Positions 23,717 to 31,869 of a stretch of DNA of 64,000 nucleotides are shown one piece after another (positions within the stretch are counted from its first letter, which is position 1; the number at the start of each line of letters is the position of its first letter). Source of the DNA: an uncultured Myxococcales bacterium (GTDB lineage Bacteria > Myxococcota > Myxococcia > Myxococcales > Myxococcaceae); the NCBI GenBank assembly GCA_937980205.1, contig CALJKW010000055.1:817731-881730 (forward strand), given 5' to 3'. The position numbers and the translations under genes are program-made. Below the pieces are notes generated by a model, which worked only from the letters and a program-made list of their open reading frames with translations, searched no databases and was not told where the DNA came from.

Positions 23717-23762
23717 TGCCGATCTCCTTCTCTCGCACGTGGCTGAAGTGCCAGAGGTGCGG

Positions 23763-23779
23763 CCCCTTTTCGAAAGGGG
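23763..23779. other. 7-bp hairpin in the rplC leader
   Basis: CCCCTTT (23763-23769) and AAAGGGG (23773-23779) form a perfect stem with a 3-base loop, 46 bp upstream of the rplC start. It could terminate the upstream genes or lie in the rplC 5' untranslated region; no T-run follows on either strand. Confidence 0.4.
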
Positions 23780-23810
23780 AGCGGGCTCGTACCAGGGGGG
23801 TCGTGGGAAA

Positions 23811-24131
23811 TCAACCGCGCGGCGTGAGGCCCCGGGCGACCAGGGCGGCTCCAACCAGGGCGATGGCCGTCGCGAGGCGCCAGCTCGGCGACGCGCTCGA
23901 CTGCATCGCCAGCGACGACTGGTCCAGGAAGACGCAGGCGGCGAGCGCAGACACGGCGAGGCCGCTGAACACGAGCGGCAGGCTCCACGACCGCCGCGGG
24001 GTGACGCGCTGCATGACGGCGTCGATCTCCGACGGCGTGCAGCCGCGATCGAGCAGCTCGATGCGGACCTCAGCGTCGCTCGCGCCGGCCTTCAGCCGCG
24101 CCCGCGCGTGAGCCTCGGCGCCTTCGATCAG
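23811..24131 (-). CDS. Small membrane protein with two C-terminal helices (start uncertain)
   Basis: The frame reads a short soluble N-terminus with a SHOCT-like pattern (AEVRIELLDRGCTPSEIDAVM). Two hydrophobic helices follow (LPLVFSGLAVSALAACVFL and LATAIALVGAALVARGL). No ATG or GTG exists at the expected place; a CTG at 24131 that overlaps the stop of the upstream gene (CTGA) is the best guess. Composition and hydrophobicity look coding and differ from a random shadow frame, but the missing standard start lowers confidence. Function is unknown. Confidence 0.45.
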   Translation of the reverse strand: MIEGAEAHARARLKAGASDAEVRIELLDRGCTPSEIDAVMQRVTPRRSWSLPLVFSGLAVSALAACVFLDQSSLAMQSSASPSWRLATAIALVGAALVARGLTPRG

Positions 24132-24856
24132 CGCTTCTTCTCCGGGAGCGCCGTGTCGTCCGCGACGTACACGCGCACGTCCCACAGGCAGTCCTTCTCG
24201 GCGGTCTCGACCGGAGCGTCGAGCTTGCCGAGCCAGGCGAGGGTCGCGAGGTCCTGCGCGACGAGCTCGGCGGTCTTCTTGCCGCGATCTTCGCGCGGGC
24301 AGTACTCGATGCGCGTCTTGCCGGCGTCGCCGGTGAGCTTCTTGCCCCACCACACGACCGTGACGTCGCGCTTGCGGTTCTGGTCGATCATGAAGTCGAG
24401 CAGGTAGTTCATGGTGCGCGGCTTCGCGTCTTTCGACAGCAGCTCGACGCCGCTGCGCTTCTCGCAGCCCTGGTAGCGGCAGTAGTAGCTGCCCGACGGG
24501 AACATCGAGTCCGGCGGCGTCGACCTCACCGTCATCGCGCGCTCGGCCTGCAGCTCGACGTCGAGCGTGTAGTCTTTCTTGAGGTCCTTGCACGCGGGGC
24601 CGGTGCACGAAGCGATCTTCACCTCGACCTTGCCGAGCTTCTGGTCGAGGCCGTTCTCTTTGATGCCGGCGCCGATGTCCTTCATCTTCCACGTGCCCTT
24701 GAGCACGGTGTTGCCCTTCGCCTTGTCGACCTTCTCGGCGTGGTACCGCCCCTTGCTCTCGAGGGCGACGTACGCCTCGGCCGTGCCGACTTCTGCTCCC
24801 TCGACGAAGTCCTGCACGCTCACCGCCAGCAACGACGAGACCAGGATCGAGATCAT
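24128..24856 (-). CDS. Predicted secreted protein of unknown function
   Basis: The 242-residue product starts MISILVSSLLAVSVQDFVEG, a weak signal-like hydrophobic segment. A beta-rich domain with five cysteines follows (SCTGPACKDL, YYCRYQGCEK, EYCPRED, KDCLWD), which suggests disulfides and an extracytoplasmic location. The ATG at 24856 is preferred over an upstream GTG because it places the hydrophobic stretch at the N-terminus. No family is recognised. It follows the glycosyltransferase gene by 33 bp on the same strand and may be in its transcript. Confidence 0.7.
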   Translation of the reverse strand: MISILVSSLLAVSVQDFVEGAEVGTAEAYVALESKGRYHAEKVDKAKGNTVLKGTWKMKDIGAGIKENGLDQKLGKVEVKIASCTGPACKDLKKDYTLDVELQAERAMTVRSTPPDSMFPSGSYYCRYQGCEKRSGVELLSKDAKPRTMNYLLDFMIDQNRKRDVTVVWWGKKLTGDAGKTRIEYCPREDRGKKTAELVAQDLATLAWLGKLDAPVETAEKDCLWDVRVYVADDTALPEKKR

Positions 24857-24889
24857 GGCGCGGCAAGAAACCACGCTCTTCGCCGCGCG

Positions 24890-25741
24890 TCAGCTCAAAG
24901 CGCGAACGAGCGCGCGGGCGTCGCCGGCCTCGACGCGCGTCACGGCGGGCCCGAGCCAGGCGCTCGCCTGCTGCGTCGCGATGACGGGAATGCGGCGCGC
25001 GACGGCGTCGTGCAGCTCCGGCAGGTGAACCTCGCACCACGCGGGCGCGACGACGACGTCGGGGGAGCCGGTCGTTCGAACGCCCTTGCGGTGGAGGAGA
25101 TCGTACGGCTCGAGGCCTTCTCCGGTGCGCACGATGAGCTCGAAGCCGAGCGCTTCCTGCGCCTTCAGCAGCTCGAAGATGCCGTGCCGCGGAGTCGCGA
25201 TGCCGGCGAGCTGCACCTTCAGCGGCCGCTTCGGCGCCAGGGCCTCGAGGTCGGGTGGCCTGCCGGTGGCGACCGTCGCTCCGGTCGCGGAGACGATCTT
25301 CGCCGCGTAGGCGCCGCGCACGCGGACCTCGTCGGCGAGCACCCACTCGGCCTCCTGCTCGACGATGGCGGAGGCCGGCGCGCGGTAGTTCTTGAGGAAC
25401 TTCGAGCCGGGGTGCGCGGCTGAGGCGCGATCGAGATCGAGGTGCAGGCGCCGCAGGCACGGCAGGTCCTGCACCAGCACCGTGCGGAGCCCGCGGCGCT
25501 TCGCCTCGGCGAAGACGGGTCTCGCGCACAGCGAGGGAGCGATCACCGTCGTGGCGTCTTCGGGGATCTGGCGCGCGGCGATCAGCGCGAGCGCGCGGCG
25601 GAGCGCCAGGCGGGCCTCGATGCGCCGCGGCGCCAGGCGCAGCGCGACGCGCAGCGGAAGGTACGGCGGGCTCCAGATGCGCGCGCCGGGGAAGTGGGAG
25701 ACCCACGGCAGCGCGTGCTCGGGCGCGACGAGCCAGTTCAT
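24890..25741 (-). CDS. Putative glycosyltransferase
   Basis: The 283-residue protein has two Rossmann-like halves of a GT-B type: an N-terminal part with TVIAPSLCARPVFAEAKRRG and TVLVQDLPCLRRLHLDLDRA, and a C-terminal part with KVQLAGIATPRHGIFELLKA. Near the end come SPDVVVAPAWCEVHLPELHDAVARRIPVIATQQ and GDARALVRAL, which look like the donor-binding region of family-4 glycosyltransferases. It lacks the strict E-x7-E motif, so activity is not certain. Its ATG overlaps the stop of the VanW gene (ATGA), so both are co-translated and may act on the same cell-surface polymer. Confidence 0.6.
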   Translation of the reverse strand: MNWLVAPEHALPWVSHFPGARIWSPPYLPLRVALRLAPRRIEARLALRRALALIAARQIPEDATTVIAPSLCARPVFAEAKRRGLRTVLVQDLPCLRRLHLDLDRASAAHPGSKFLKNYRAPASAIVEQEAEWVLADEVRVRGAYAAKIVSATGATVATGRPPDLEALAPKRPLKVQLAGIATPRHGIFELLKAQEALGFELIVRTGEGLEPYDLLHRKGVRTTGSPDVVVAPAWCEVHLPELHDAVARRIPVIATQQASAWLGPAVTRVEAGDARALVRALS

Positions 25742-26658
25742 GAGAATGACTCCCGCGCTGGGGCCTGTTCGCGCGCCGGCGGAGTTGCCGTCTCCCCCAC
25801 GGGGGAGACAGTGACACGTGAGTGACAGCCGGTCTCGCCACACGTGAGGCAGCTTCGCTTCGGATCGCTGAGCAGCCGGGATCGATTCACCGCCACGACG
25901 TCGCGGAAGGCGCCGCCGACGCGCCGGACGATGCGGTTGGTGCGCACGCGATCGTGCACGCGCTCGTCGATGGGGTTGACCTCGACGGCTCCCTCGAGGG
26001 GCAGCGTCGAGCGCGCGCTGACGTGGAGGGCTCCGTCGCGGACCTGAACCTTGAGCGCCACCCGCCCCCGCCGCGGGGCGAACCTCAGGTCCACGTACGG
26101 CCAGAGCACGGTCGCGTCGAGGCCCCAGAGCGCGCCGGGCGGTGGCTCGACGGCGACCAGGGAGTGCCCGTGCCGCTCGAGGATGTCGAAGCCCGAGTAG
26201 ACGGCGAGCTGGAAGAGCGCGCGCGAGAGCAGGCAGATGCCTCCGCCGATGGAGGGCACGATGCAGCCGCCCTGCAGCTCCATGCCGTGGCGGTAGCCGC
26301 GCTGGGCGGTCACGCGGCCGAGCGCGCGCCAGAACGAGAACGGTCGATCGGGCGCGAGCTCGAGGCCGTCGAAGGCGGGCGCGGCGAGGCGAACGTTGTG
26401 GCGCTTGCCGGCCTCGAAGACGGGGTGAGCGTCGTGCCGCTCGATCGGGATGCGGGCACCGTAAAGAAGGTGAGGGAAACGCCCGGAAGCGTGCACCGGC
26501 GCCGCCCCGAACTCGGCGGGCCTCGCGGCCCACTCGAGCAGGCGGTGGGCCTTCAGCGCGGTCATCTTGAAGCGACGTGTCCACCGGCCCACGCGGGACT
26601 CGGTGGCGAGCGAAGGATCTTCCTGCATGCGGCCGTCACTGAGCACGACGTGTGCCAC
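25738..26658 (-). CDS. VanW family protein
   Basis: The 306-residue protein contains the VanW core: RHNVRLAAPAFDGLELAPDR, then FSFWRALGRVTAQRGYRHGM and the diagnostic GGGICLLSRALFQLAVYSGF. VanW was first seen in vancomycin-resistance clusters, but its biochemical role is not known, and isolated VanW genes are common. The GTG at 26658, inside the end of the upstream gene, has GGAG ten bases before it; an ATG at 26628 is the alternative. A CLTCGETGC motif near the C-terminus could bind metal. It is coupled to the glycosyltransferase downstream. Confidence 0.85.
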   Translation of the reverse strand: MAHVVLSDGRMQEDPSLATESRVGRWTRRFKMTALKAHRLLEWAARPAEFGAAPVHASGRFPHLLYGARIPIERHDAHPVFEAGKRHNVRLAAPAFDGLELAPDRPFSFWRALGRVTAQRGYRHGMELQGGCIVPSIGGGICLLSRALFQLAVYSGFDILERHGHSLVAVEPPPGALWGLDATVLWPYVDLRFAPRRGRVALKVQVRDGALHVSARSTLPLEGAVEVNPIDERVHDRVRTNRIVRRVGGAFRDVVAVNRSRLLSDPKRSCLTCGETGCHSRVTVSPVGETATPPAREQAPARESFS

Positions 26659-27664
26659 CGCTCTTCAGCTCCGGCGTGGCGTGAATGCGGAAGAGGAACT
26701 TGAAGTAGTTGATGAGCGCGATGCCGGTGTAGCTGACCGGCACGTAGCGGAAGCCGCGCTTGATGAAGAACCACGCCCAGCGCGCGGCGAGGCTGCCGGA
26801 GATGAGGCCCGGGCCCATCTGCGACCGGAACGCGGACGGCACGATGTGCCGGTAGAGGAAGTGCGGGTCCCAGAAGTAGCGCCGCGCGTGGCGCGCGAAC
26901 GCCCGCTTGCTCTCGAGGTACACCTGCAGCTCGGCGTTGCCCCACGCGGGGTGGGCTTCGATCTCGGAGCCGACGGCCCAGACCTCGGGCGGCACCTTCC
27001 GCTTGTCGGTGAGCTTGCGGAAGCGCTCGATGAGGGCGACGAACGAGTCGCAGTTCGCCTGCATCGCGAGCTCGCCCTTGGCGCCGTGGGCGAGGATGAG
27101 GATGTCGGCCTGCTGCAGCGCTCCGTCGCAGGCGGAGTAGTCCTCGTAGACGTAGTTGACGCCGAACTTGAGCGGGATGACGTCGGTGGCGCCGGCGTCG
27201 AGCATGAGCTGCGCGAATGGAGCGCCGAACGCGCCCGAGGCTCCGGTGATGACGACGATGCGGTTCTTCACCGCGCAGCCGGTGCCGAACACCGCGTCGA
27301 AGACGGTGGTGATCGAGCCGAAGTACCGGTCGGGGAACTGCGCGTGCATCGCGTGGTACGCGGCGTCGGTGAAGAAGCCGCGGCGCGGTGCGGGGATGTT
27401 GCCCTTCGGCAGCTCGACGGGCCGCGCGGCCTCGTAGAGGAAGCGACCGACCAAGCCGGCCAGCGCGAGGAAGACCGGCAGCAGCGGGAAGATGACGAGC
27501 ATCAGCAGCGCGGCGATGACCTCGACGCCGAGCTGCAGGAACAGGCGCTGCGGGTGTCCCTTCTTGCACCAGCCCTGCTTCGCGAGCAGCCAGTGCACGC
27601 AGTCGAAGGCGAACGTCGCCCAGACGAAGACGAACGCGCCGCCCAGGAAGTAGCCGACGATCAC
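26636..27664 (-). CDS. Membrane-anchored SDR-like NAD(P)-binding protein
   Basis: The 342-residue protein has an N-terminal membrane region of two or three helices (MIVGYFLGGAFVFVWATFAF and IAALLMLVIFPLLPVFLALA). A short-chain-dehydrogenase-like Rossmann domain follows, with the glycine motif VVITGASGAFGAPFAQLML and DILILAHGAKGE, an NNAG-like position. The catalytic Tyr-x3-Lys is present in form as YLESKRAF. Membrane-tethered SDRs often modify lipids or quinones, but no substrate can be read here. Its 3' end overlaps the VanW start by 23 bases. It is the first gene of a four- to five-gene unit. Confidence 0.68.
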   Translation of the reverse strand: MIVGYFLGGAFVFVWATFAFDCVHWLLAKQGWCKKGHPQRLFLQLGVEVIAALLMLVIFPLLPVFLALAGLVGRFLYEAARPVELPKGNIPAPRRGFFTDAAYHAMHAQFPDRYFGSITTVFDAVFGTGCAVKNRIVVITGASGAFGAPFAQLMLDAGATDVIPLKFGVNYVYEDYSACDGALQQADILILAHGAKGELAMQANCDSFVALIERFRKLTDKRKVPPEVWAVGSEIEAHPAWGNAELQVYLESKRAFARHARRYFWDPHFLYRHIVPSAFRSQMGPGLISGSLAARWAWFFIKRGFRYVPVSYTGIALINYFKFLFRIHATPELKSGGTRRAQ

Positions 27665-27697
27665 GAGGGAGTCGCGTTAGCACAGGACGCAAGCAAC

Positions 27698-27803
27698 CGT
27701 TCATGCTGAGCGGAGCGCCGAAGGCGCCGCAGTCGAAGCGGGCCACGCGTTCGGCTTCGCGCCGCCTCCGCAGCCCTTCAGGCTGCTCCGCTCAGGGCGA
27801 ACG
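27698..27803. repeat. Nested palindromic repeat, copy 1
   Basis: This 106-bp element has outer arms CGTTCATGCTGAGCGGAG and CTCCGCTCAGGGCGAACG and an inner block with GTCGAAGC and GCTTCG. It lies in a 459-bp gene-free stretch (27665-28123) that also holds copy 2 and the interlocked inverted repeats. It is one of six related copies in the window. Confidence 0.85.
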
Positions 27804-27882
27804 AGCCGCGTACTCCGATCGTGCTCTGAGGCAGTCGTCGCGGGCGCGAAGCCGGGCCCGAGGGCCTTGGGGGGGTCACGAC

Positions 27883-27952
27883 TTGTGAGGAATCGGCGAC
27901 GCAGGTTGGGATTTTTCCGAACTGCGCAACGAAAAGCTCACAACTCCCAACC
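27883..27952. other. Interlocked inverted repeats with pseudoknot topology
   Basis: TTGTGAG (27883-27889) can pair with CTCACAA (27937-27943), and GGTTGGGA (27904-27911) with TCCCAACC (27945-27952). The order A-B-A'-B' is that of an H-type pseudoknot. No reading frame explains the region. It may be a structured RNA or a protein-binding site; by-eye evidence only. Confidence 0.3.
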
Positions 27953-28050
27953 CCCCGCGGGGTCTCGCTGGCCGCCGGCAACCACACGACGATGTTGCTC
28001 GACGATCTGCCGCGACGGTCGCCGTCGTTCGGTCGATTTCCTGTCAGCCG

Positions 28051-28092
28051 CTGAGCGGAGCGCCGAAGGCGCTTCTCCGCTCAGGGTCAACG
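28051..28092. repeat. Nested palindromic repeat, copy 2 (short form)
   Basis: This 42-bp copy keeps only the outer arms (CTGAGCGGAG and CTCCGCTCAGGGTCAACG) around a short GCGCCGAAGGCGC core. It ends 31 bp before the gene at 28124. It looks like an internal deletion of the full-length family. Confidence 0.75.
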
Positions 28093-28123
28093 CGGCCGGC
28101 CCCTTTGCGATAGAAGGCCCGGC

Positions 28124-29482
28124 GTGAAGGAGCTCATCGACCGGCTCAAGAAAGGCCAGCCCGAGCGGCTGCTGGCGCCCCGCAGCGAGGTGCCCGCGGT
28201 CGACGCGATGCCCGGCCAGGGCGAGGTCGAGCTGTCGGGCCGCCGCGCGGTGAACTTCGGCACCGACGACGCCCTGGGCCTGGCGACCGACTCGCGGGTG
28301 AAGGAAGCGGCGGCCGCGGCCATCCGCCGGTACGGCACGCAGGGCCACGCGACTCAGGTGCTCACGCGCGAGCTGGAAGAGCGCCTGGCCGCGTTCCTCG
28401 GCCGCGAGCGGTGCCGCGTGTCGGGAGATCCTGCCGCGCTGCTCAGCCCCTTCGCGGCCGCGACGGCGACGGTGCTGAGCGACGCGCGCCACCACGTCGG
28501 CCTCGATCGCCTGCTGCCGCGCGCGGTGTCGCACGCCCGCGGAGATCTCCTCGCGCTCGAGGCCGCGCTCGCCGCCGCGGAGGGCCCGACGCTGCTGGTC
28601 GCCGCCGGCATCCACGCGAGCGAGGGCGACCTCTCGCCGCTGCCGCGCCTGCTCGAGCTGTGCACGCGCTCGAGCGCGACGCTGCTGGTCGACGAGACGC
28701 GCTCGCTCGGAGTGCTGGGCCCGACCGGCGCCGGCGCCGCCGAGCACCTCGTCGGCACCGAGCCGTCGGTGCTGCTGGCCGGCTCGCTGTCGGGCGCCCT
28801 CGCCTCTCGCGGCTTCTTCGTCGCCGGCCCGCGCGAGCTGGTCGACACGCTCGAGGGCTCGACGCTGTCTCCGGCGAACGCGGCGGCGGCGCTCAAGGCC
28901 CTCGAGCTGATCCAGTCCGAGCCGCAGCGGCGGGCGCGCCTGTTCGACGTCACGCACAAGCTGCTCGACGGGCTGCGCGCGCGCGGGTTCGACATCGGGC
29001 CGACGGTGACTCCGCGCGTGCCGCTGTGGATGGGCGACGAGGTGCGCGCGGTGCGGTTCGGTCGCGCGCTCATCGAGAACGGGGTGCTGTGCCAGCTCGT
29101 CGCCCTGCCCCGCCGCGCGCGGCTGGTGCTGACTCCGCAGGCGACGCAGTCGGATGCGCAGATCGATCAGGCGCTCGCCATCGTCGAGCGCACCGCGAAG
29201 AAGCTCGAGATGATGCCTGAGCCCGTCGGCTCGGAGCTCGCACCGATCGAGCTCGCGCGGCCGGGCATGTCGATGTTCTCGAGCCCGTGCGCGCAGCACT
29301 GGCTGCTGACGCAGCCGGCGACGCAGGTGCCGCCGGCGGCGATGGCGCCGGAGCCCGGGACGCCGCGCGACGTGGCGGCGAAGCTGTTCGACGCCGTCGA
29401 GACGCTGACGTGGCGGGCGGCGAACGTGCGTGCTCCGGCGCTGCGCCAGCTCGGCGCGCTGCTCACGCGGAAGAAGCGCTGA
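28124..29482 (+). CDS. Alpha-oxoamine synthase-fold protein lacking the PLP lysine
   Basis: The 452-residue protein aligns by eye with 8-amino-7-oxononanoate synthase, KBL and serine palmitoyltransferase: DDALGLATDSRVKEAAAAAI, RRYGTQGHATQVLTRELEER, then LLVDETRSLGVLGPTGAGAA. In active enzymes the last motif reads DEAHS and a following (T/S)-x-SK carries the PLP-binding lysine. Here the segment is AGSLSGALASRGFFVAG, so the lysine is Gly and the DEAHS histidine is Arg. A C-terminal extension (~370-452) is extra. It probably binds no internal aldimine and may be structural or regulatory. The start is a GTG just after repeat copy 2. Its 3' end overlaps the convergent gene by 20 bp. Confidence 0.8.
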   Translation: MKELIDRLKKGQPERLLAPRSEVPAVDAMPGQGEVELSGRRAVNFGTDDALGLATDSRVKEAAAAAIRRYGTQGHATQVLTRELEERLAAFLGRERCRVSGDPAALLSPFAAATATVLSDARHHVGLDRLLPRAVSHARGDLLALEAALAAAEGPTLLVAAGIHASEGDLSPLPRLLELCTRSSATLLVDETRSLGVLGPTGAGAAEHLVGTEPSVLLAGSLSGALASRGFFVAGPRELVDTLEGSTLSPANAAAALKALELIQSEPQRRARLFDVTHKLLDGLRARGFDIGPTVTPRVPLWMGDEVRAVRFGRALIENGVLCQLVALPRRARLVLTPQATQSDAQIDQALAIVERTAKKLEMMPEPVGSELAPIELARPGMSMFSSPCAQHWLLTQPATQVPPAAMAPEPGTPRDVAAKLFDAVETLTWRAANVRAPALRQLGALLTRKKR

Positions 29483-29987
29483 GCTGCTGCACCCAGGCGT
29501 CGGGCAGCCCGGCGGACTTCGCGCCGCGGGTGAGCGCCTCGACGAAGGCCTTGCTGACCGGGCCGTCGGTGCTCGCGCGCTGCGGGTTCGTGGCGAACGC
29601 GATCGCGTCGACGACCTCGCCCGACTGCAGCTTCACCTTCACGGGCTTCTCGACGCACATTCCGGTGATGGCGCCTTCCTTGTGCTGGATGACCGCCCAG
29701 TCCTTCTCGGCGATCTCGAACAGGCGCCCGTGCACGGTGGAGCCCGGCGAGTCCTTCAGGCCGGCGACGCGGCCGCCCCAGAAGCGCGACGGGAAGTCGA
29801 AGACGATGCCGAGGTTCTGCGCCTCGGCGAGCTTGCCTTCGGGCAGCTCGAAGAAGTCGTAGCCGTGCTGCGAGCGCCACTCGAGGAACGCGGTGCGGTC
29901 GAGAATGGTCGAGTACGCGAAGTAGCGGCGCGTGCCTTCGCCGGCGGCGTCGCGCTTCTTCATCACCTGGTCGTAGTGCGAGTCCAT
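29463..29987 (-). CDS. Gamma-glutamylcyclotransferase-fold protein
   Basis: The 174-residue protein shows the GGCT pattern: an early aromatic-rich YFAYSTILDRTAFLEW, the middle GGRVAGLKDSPGSTVHGRLF, then DWAVIQHKEG whose Glu is in the position of the catalytic acid, followed by MCVEKPVKVKLQSG. GGCT-fold enzymes cyclise gamma-glutamyl amines to 5-oxoproline, but many relatives have other or unknown activity. The gene is convergent with the AONS-like gene and its coding 3' end overlaps it by 20 bp. Moderate confidence in the fold, low in the substrate. Confidence 0.7.
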   Translation of the reverse strand: MDSHYDQVMKKRDAAGEGTRRYFAYSTILDRTAFLEWRSQHGYDFFELPEGKLAEAQNLGIVFDFPSRFWGGRVAGLKDSPGSTVHGRLFEIAEKDWAVIQHKEGAITGMCVEKPVKVKLQSGEVVDAIAFATNPQRASTDGPVSKAFVEALTRGAKSAGLPDAWVQQLSASSA

Positions 29988-30053
29988 GTGGCCTCCCTAT
30001 AGGCGCAGGCCAGTTCCGTTGCATCCACCCTGTATGGGCGTGACGTTTTCCCC

Positions 30054-31502
30054 ATGAGCACGCTCTCCGCCCAGGAGGTCCAGGTCGCCGCCGAGTCGCT
30101 CGAGCGGTTCCGGCCGCTGCTCGGCGACGGGCCCGTCGAAGAGGCGCTCGCGATCGCGCAAAAGCTGCGCGCGGCGCTCGCAGGGCGCAGGCTGTGGAAC
30201 GTCAACTCCACGGCCGTCGGCGGCGGCGTCGCCGAGATGATGCGCCTGCTGCTCGCGTACGCACGCGGCGCCGGCCTCGACGCGCGCTGGTGGGTGCTGC
30301 GTGGCGACGCCGAGTTCTTCCGCATCACGAAGCGGCTGCACAACGCGCTGCACGGAGAACGGGGCGACGGCTCGCTGCTCGGCGCCGGCGAGCGCGTGCA
30401 CTACGAGAAGGTCTGCGCCGAGAACCTGCAGACCCTGGTCGGCGCCGCGGGAGCCCAGCCCGGCGACGTCGTGCTGCTGCACGACCCGCAGACGGCCGGC
30501 CTCGCCGCCGGCCTCATCGCGGCGGGCTTTCACGTCGCCTGGCGCAGCCACATCGGCGCCGATCACACCAACGCCGAGAGCGAGCACGGCTGGGAGTTTC
30601 TCGCGCCATACCTCGCCACCGTCCCCACGCTCATCTTCAGCCGCAAGCAGTACGCGCCGCCCATCTTCAGCGACCGCCGCGTCGTCATCATCCAGCCGTC
30701 GATCGACCCCTTCTCCACGAAGAACCAGGAGCTGCCGCCGCGCGTCATCCGCGACGTGCTGCGCGAGACCGGGCTGGTGGGCTCACGGCGCGGGATCGCG
30801 AGCGTGAAGTACCGCAGGACCGACGGCACCGAGGGTGAGGTGACGCACGCGGCCGACGTGATGAACACCGGGTCTCCGCCGGCGCTCGAGACCCCGCTCG
30901 TGGTCGAGATCTCCCGCTGGGACACCCTCAAAGATCACAAGGGCGTGATGGAGAGCTTCGCCCTGCTCGTCGAGCGCGGCGGCGCCGGCGATGCCGAGCT
31001 CCTGCTGTGCGGACCGAACGTCACGGCGGTCGCCGATGATCCCGAGGGCGCGCGCGTGTTCGCCGACGTCGCGGCGCGCTGGCACCAGCTGCCGCACGAG
31101 ATCCGCCGCCGCATTCACCTCGCCAGCATCCCCGTCCACGATCTCGACGAGAACGCGATCATCATCAACGCGATCCAGCGGCACGCCGCCGTGGTGGTGC
31201 AGAAGAGCCTGCAAGAGGGCTTCGGCCTCACCGTCACCGAGCCGATGTGGAAAGGCAAGCCCGTGGTCGCGTCGCGCGTCGGCGGCATCGCCGATCAGAT
31301 CGTGCACGAGGAGAGCGGTCTGCTCGTCGACGACCCGACCGACCTCGTGGGGTTCGCGGGGCTGCTCGGGCGCGTGCTGGCCGACCGGAAGCTCGCCGCC
31401 CGCCTCGGCGCCGCCGCCCGCGAGCGCGCGCACGGCCGCTTCCTCTCGCTGCGGCACCTCAAGCAGTTCGGCGCCGTCATCCTGCAGCTCTTCGAGCGCT
31501 GA
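30054..31502 (+). CDS. treT: Trehalose synthase-like GT4 glycosyltransferase
   Basis: The 482-residue protein fits TreT/trehalose phosphorylase-type GT4 enzymes, which join glucose from NDP-glucose (or glucose-1-phosphate) to glucose. Key stretches are LWNVNSTAVGGGVAEMMRLL, DARWWVLRGDAEFFRITKRL with HNALHG, VLLHDPQTAGLAAGL, WRSHIGAD, and the C-terminal donor site QKSLQEGFGLTVTEPMWKGK with VVASRVGGIADQIVHEESGL. The E-x7-E motif (EGFGLTVTE) is intact. It stands alone on the plus strand between minus-strand genes. Donor specificity cannot be decided from sequence alone. Confidence 0.8.
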   Translation: MSTLSAQEVQVAAESLERFRPLLGDGPVEEALAIAQKLRAALAGRRLWNVNSTAVGGGVAEMMRLLLAYARGAGLDARWWVLRGDAEFFRITKRLHNALHGERGDGSLLGAGERVHYEKVCAENLQTLVGAAGAQPGDVVLLHDPQTAGLAAGLIAAGFHVAWRSHIGADHTNAESEHGWEFLAPYLATVPTLIFSRKQYAPPIFSDRRVVIIQPSIDPFSTKNQELPPRVIRDVLRETGLVGSRRGIASVKYRRTDGTEGEVTHAADVMNTGSPPALETPLVVEISRWDTLKDHKGVMESFALLVERGGAGDAELLLCGPNVTAVADDPEGARVFADVAARWHQLPHEIRRRIHLASIPVHDLDENAIIINAIQRHAAVVVQKSLQEGFGLTVTEPMWKGKPVVASRVGGIADQIVHEESGLLVDDPTDLVGFAGLLGRVLADRKLAARLGAAARERAHGRFLSLRHLKQFGAVILQLFER

Positions 31503-31508
31503 CGGCGG

Positions 31509-31841
31509 TCACAGCGTCGGCACGTAGACGATGTCGCCGCTCTTGAGCGCGAGGTCGCCTTCCGAGCCGGGCTTCACGCGCGTCACGGTGATGGTGAAGT
31601 GCGAGCCCTCACAGCGCTCGACCACGACCGCGTCGGGCTGCGCCTGGGGAGCGAAACCGCCGGCGCGATCGATCGCCTCGAGCAGCCTCGGCGTCTCGTC
31701 GACGGCGAACTTCCCCGGCGCGTTCACCGCGCCGATGACGACCACGCTCTGACCGCACTTCCCCTTCGGCTCCGTCGGCGTCACCTGCACCAGCGGAGCG
31801 GTGGCACACGACGCGGCGAGCAACAACACGAAGCGCTTCAT
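31509..31841 (-). CDS. Small SLBB-domain lipoprotein
   Basis: The 110-residue product starts with a lipoprotein signal (MKRFVLLLAASC, lipobox at Cys12). One SLBB-like beta-grasp unit follows, with VVVIGAVNAPGKFAVDETPR, LLEAIDRAGGFAPQ and the closing LKSGDIVYVPTL. SLBB units occur in polysaccharide-export channels of the Wza type, but the Poly_export domain is absent, so this is only an accessory. The ATG at 31841 is chosen over an upstream one at 31877 because it gives the signal peptide. It follows the MacB-type permease gene by 28 bp on the same strand and may be in that transcript. Confidence 0.7.
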   Translation of the reverse strand: MKRFVLLLAASCATAPLVQVTPTEPKGKCGQSVVVIGAVNAPGKFAVDETPRLLEAIDRAGGFAPQAQPDAVVVERCEGSHFTITVTRVKPGSEGDLALKSGDIVYVPTL

Positions 31842-31869
31842 GCCAAATGTGTACTCGGCACCCTCCCTC

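Noticed and set aside
25738..26658. Vancomycin-resistance cluster
   Set aside because: Only VanW is present; there is no vanHAX or vanRS, and VanW alone is common in non-resistant bacteria.
27698..27803. tRNA or rRNA gene
   Set aside because: The folded element is a simple nested palindrome; no cloverleaf, anticodon arm or CCA end is visible.
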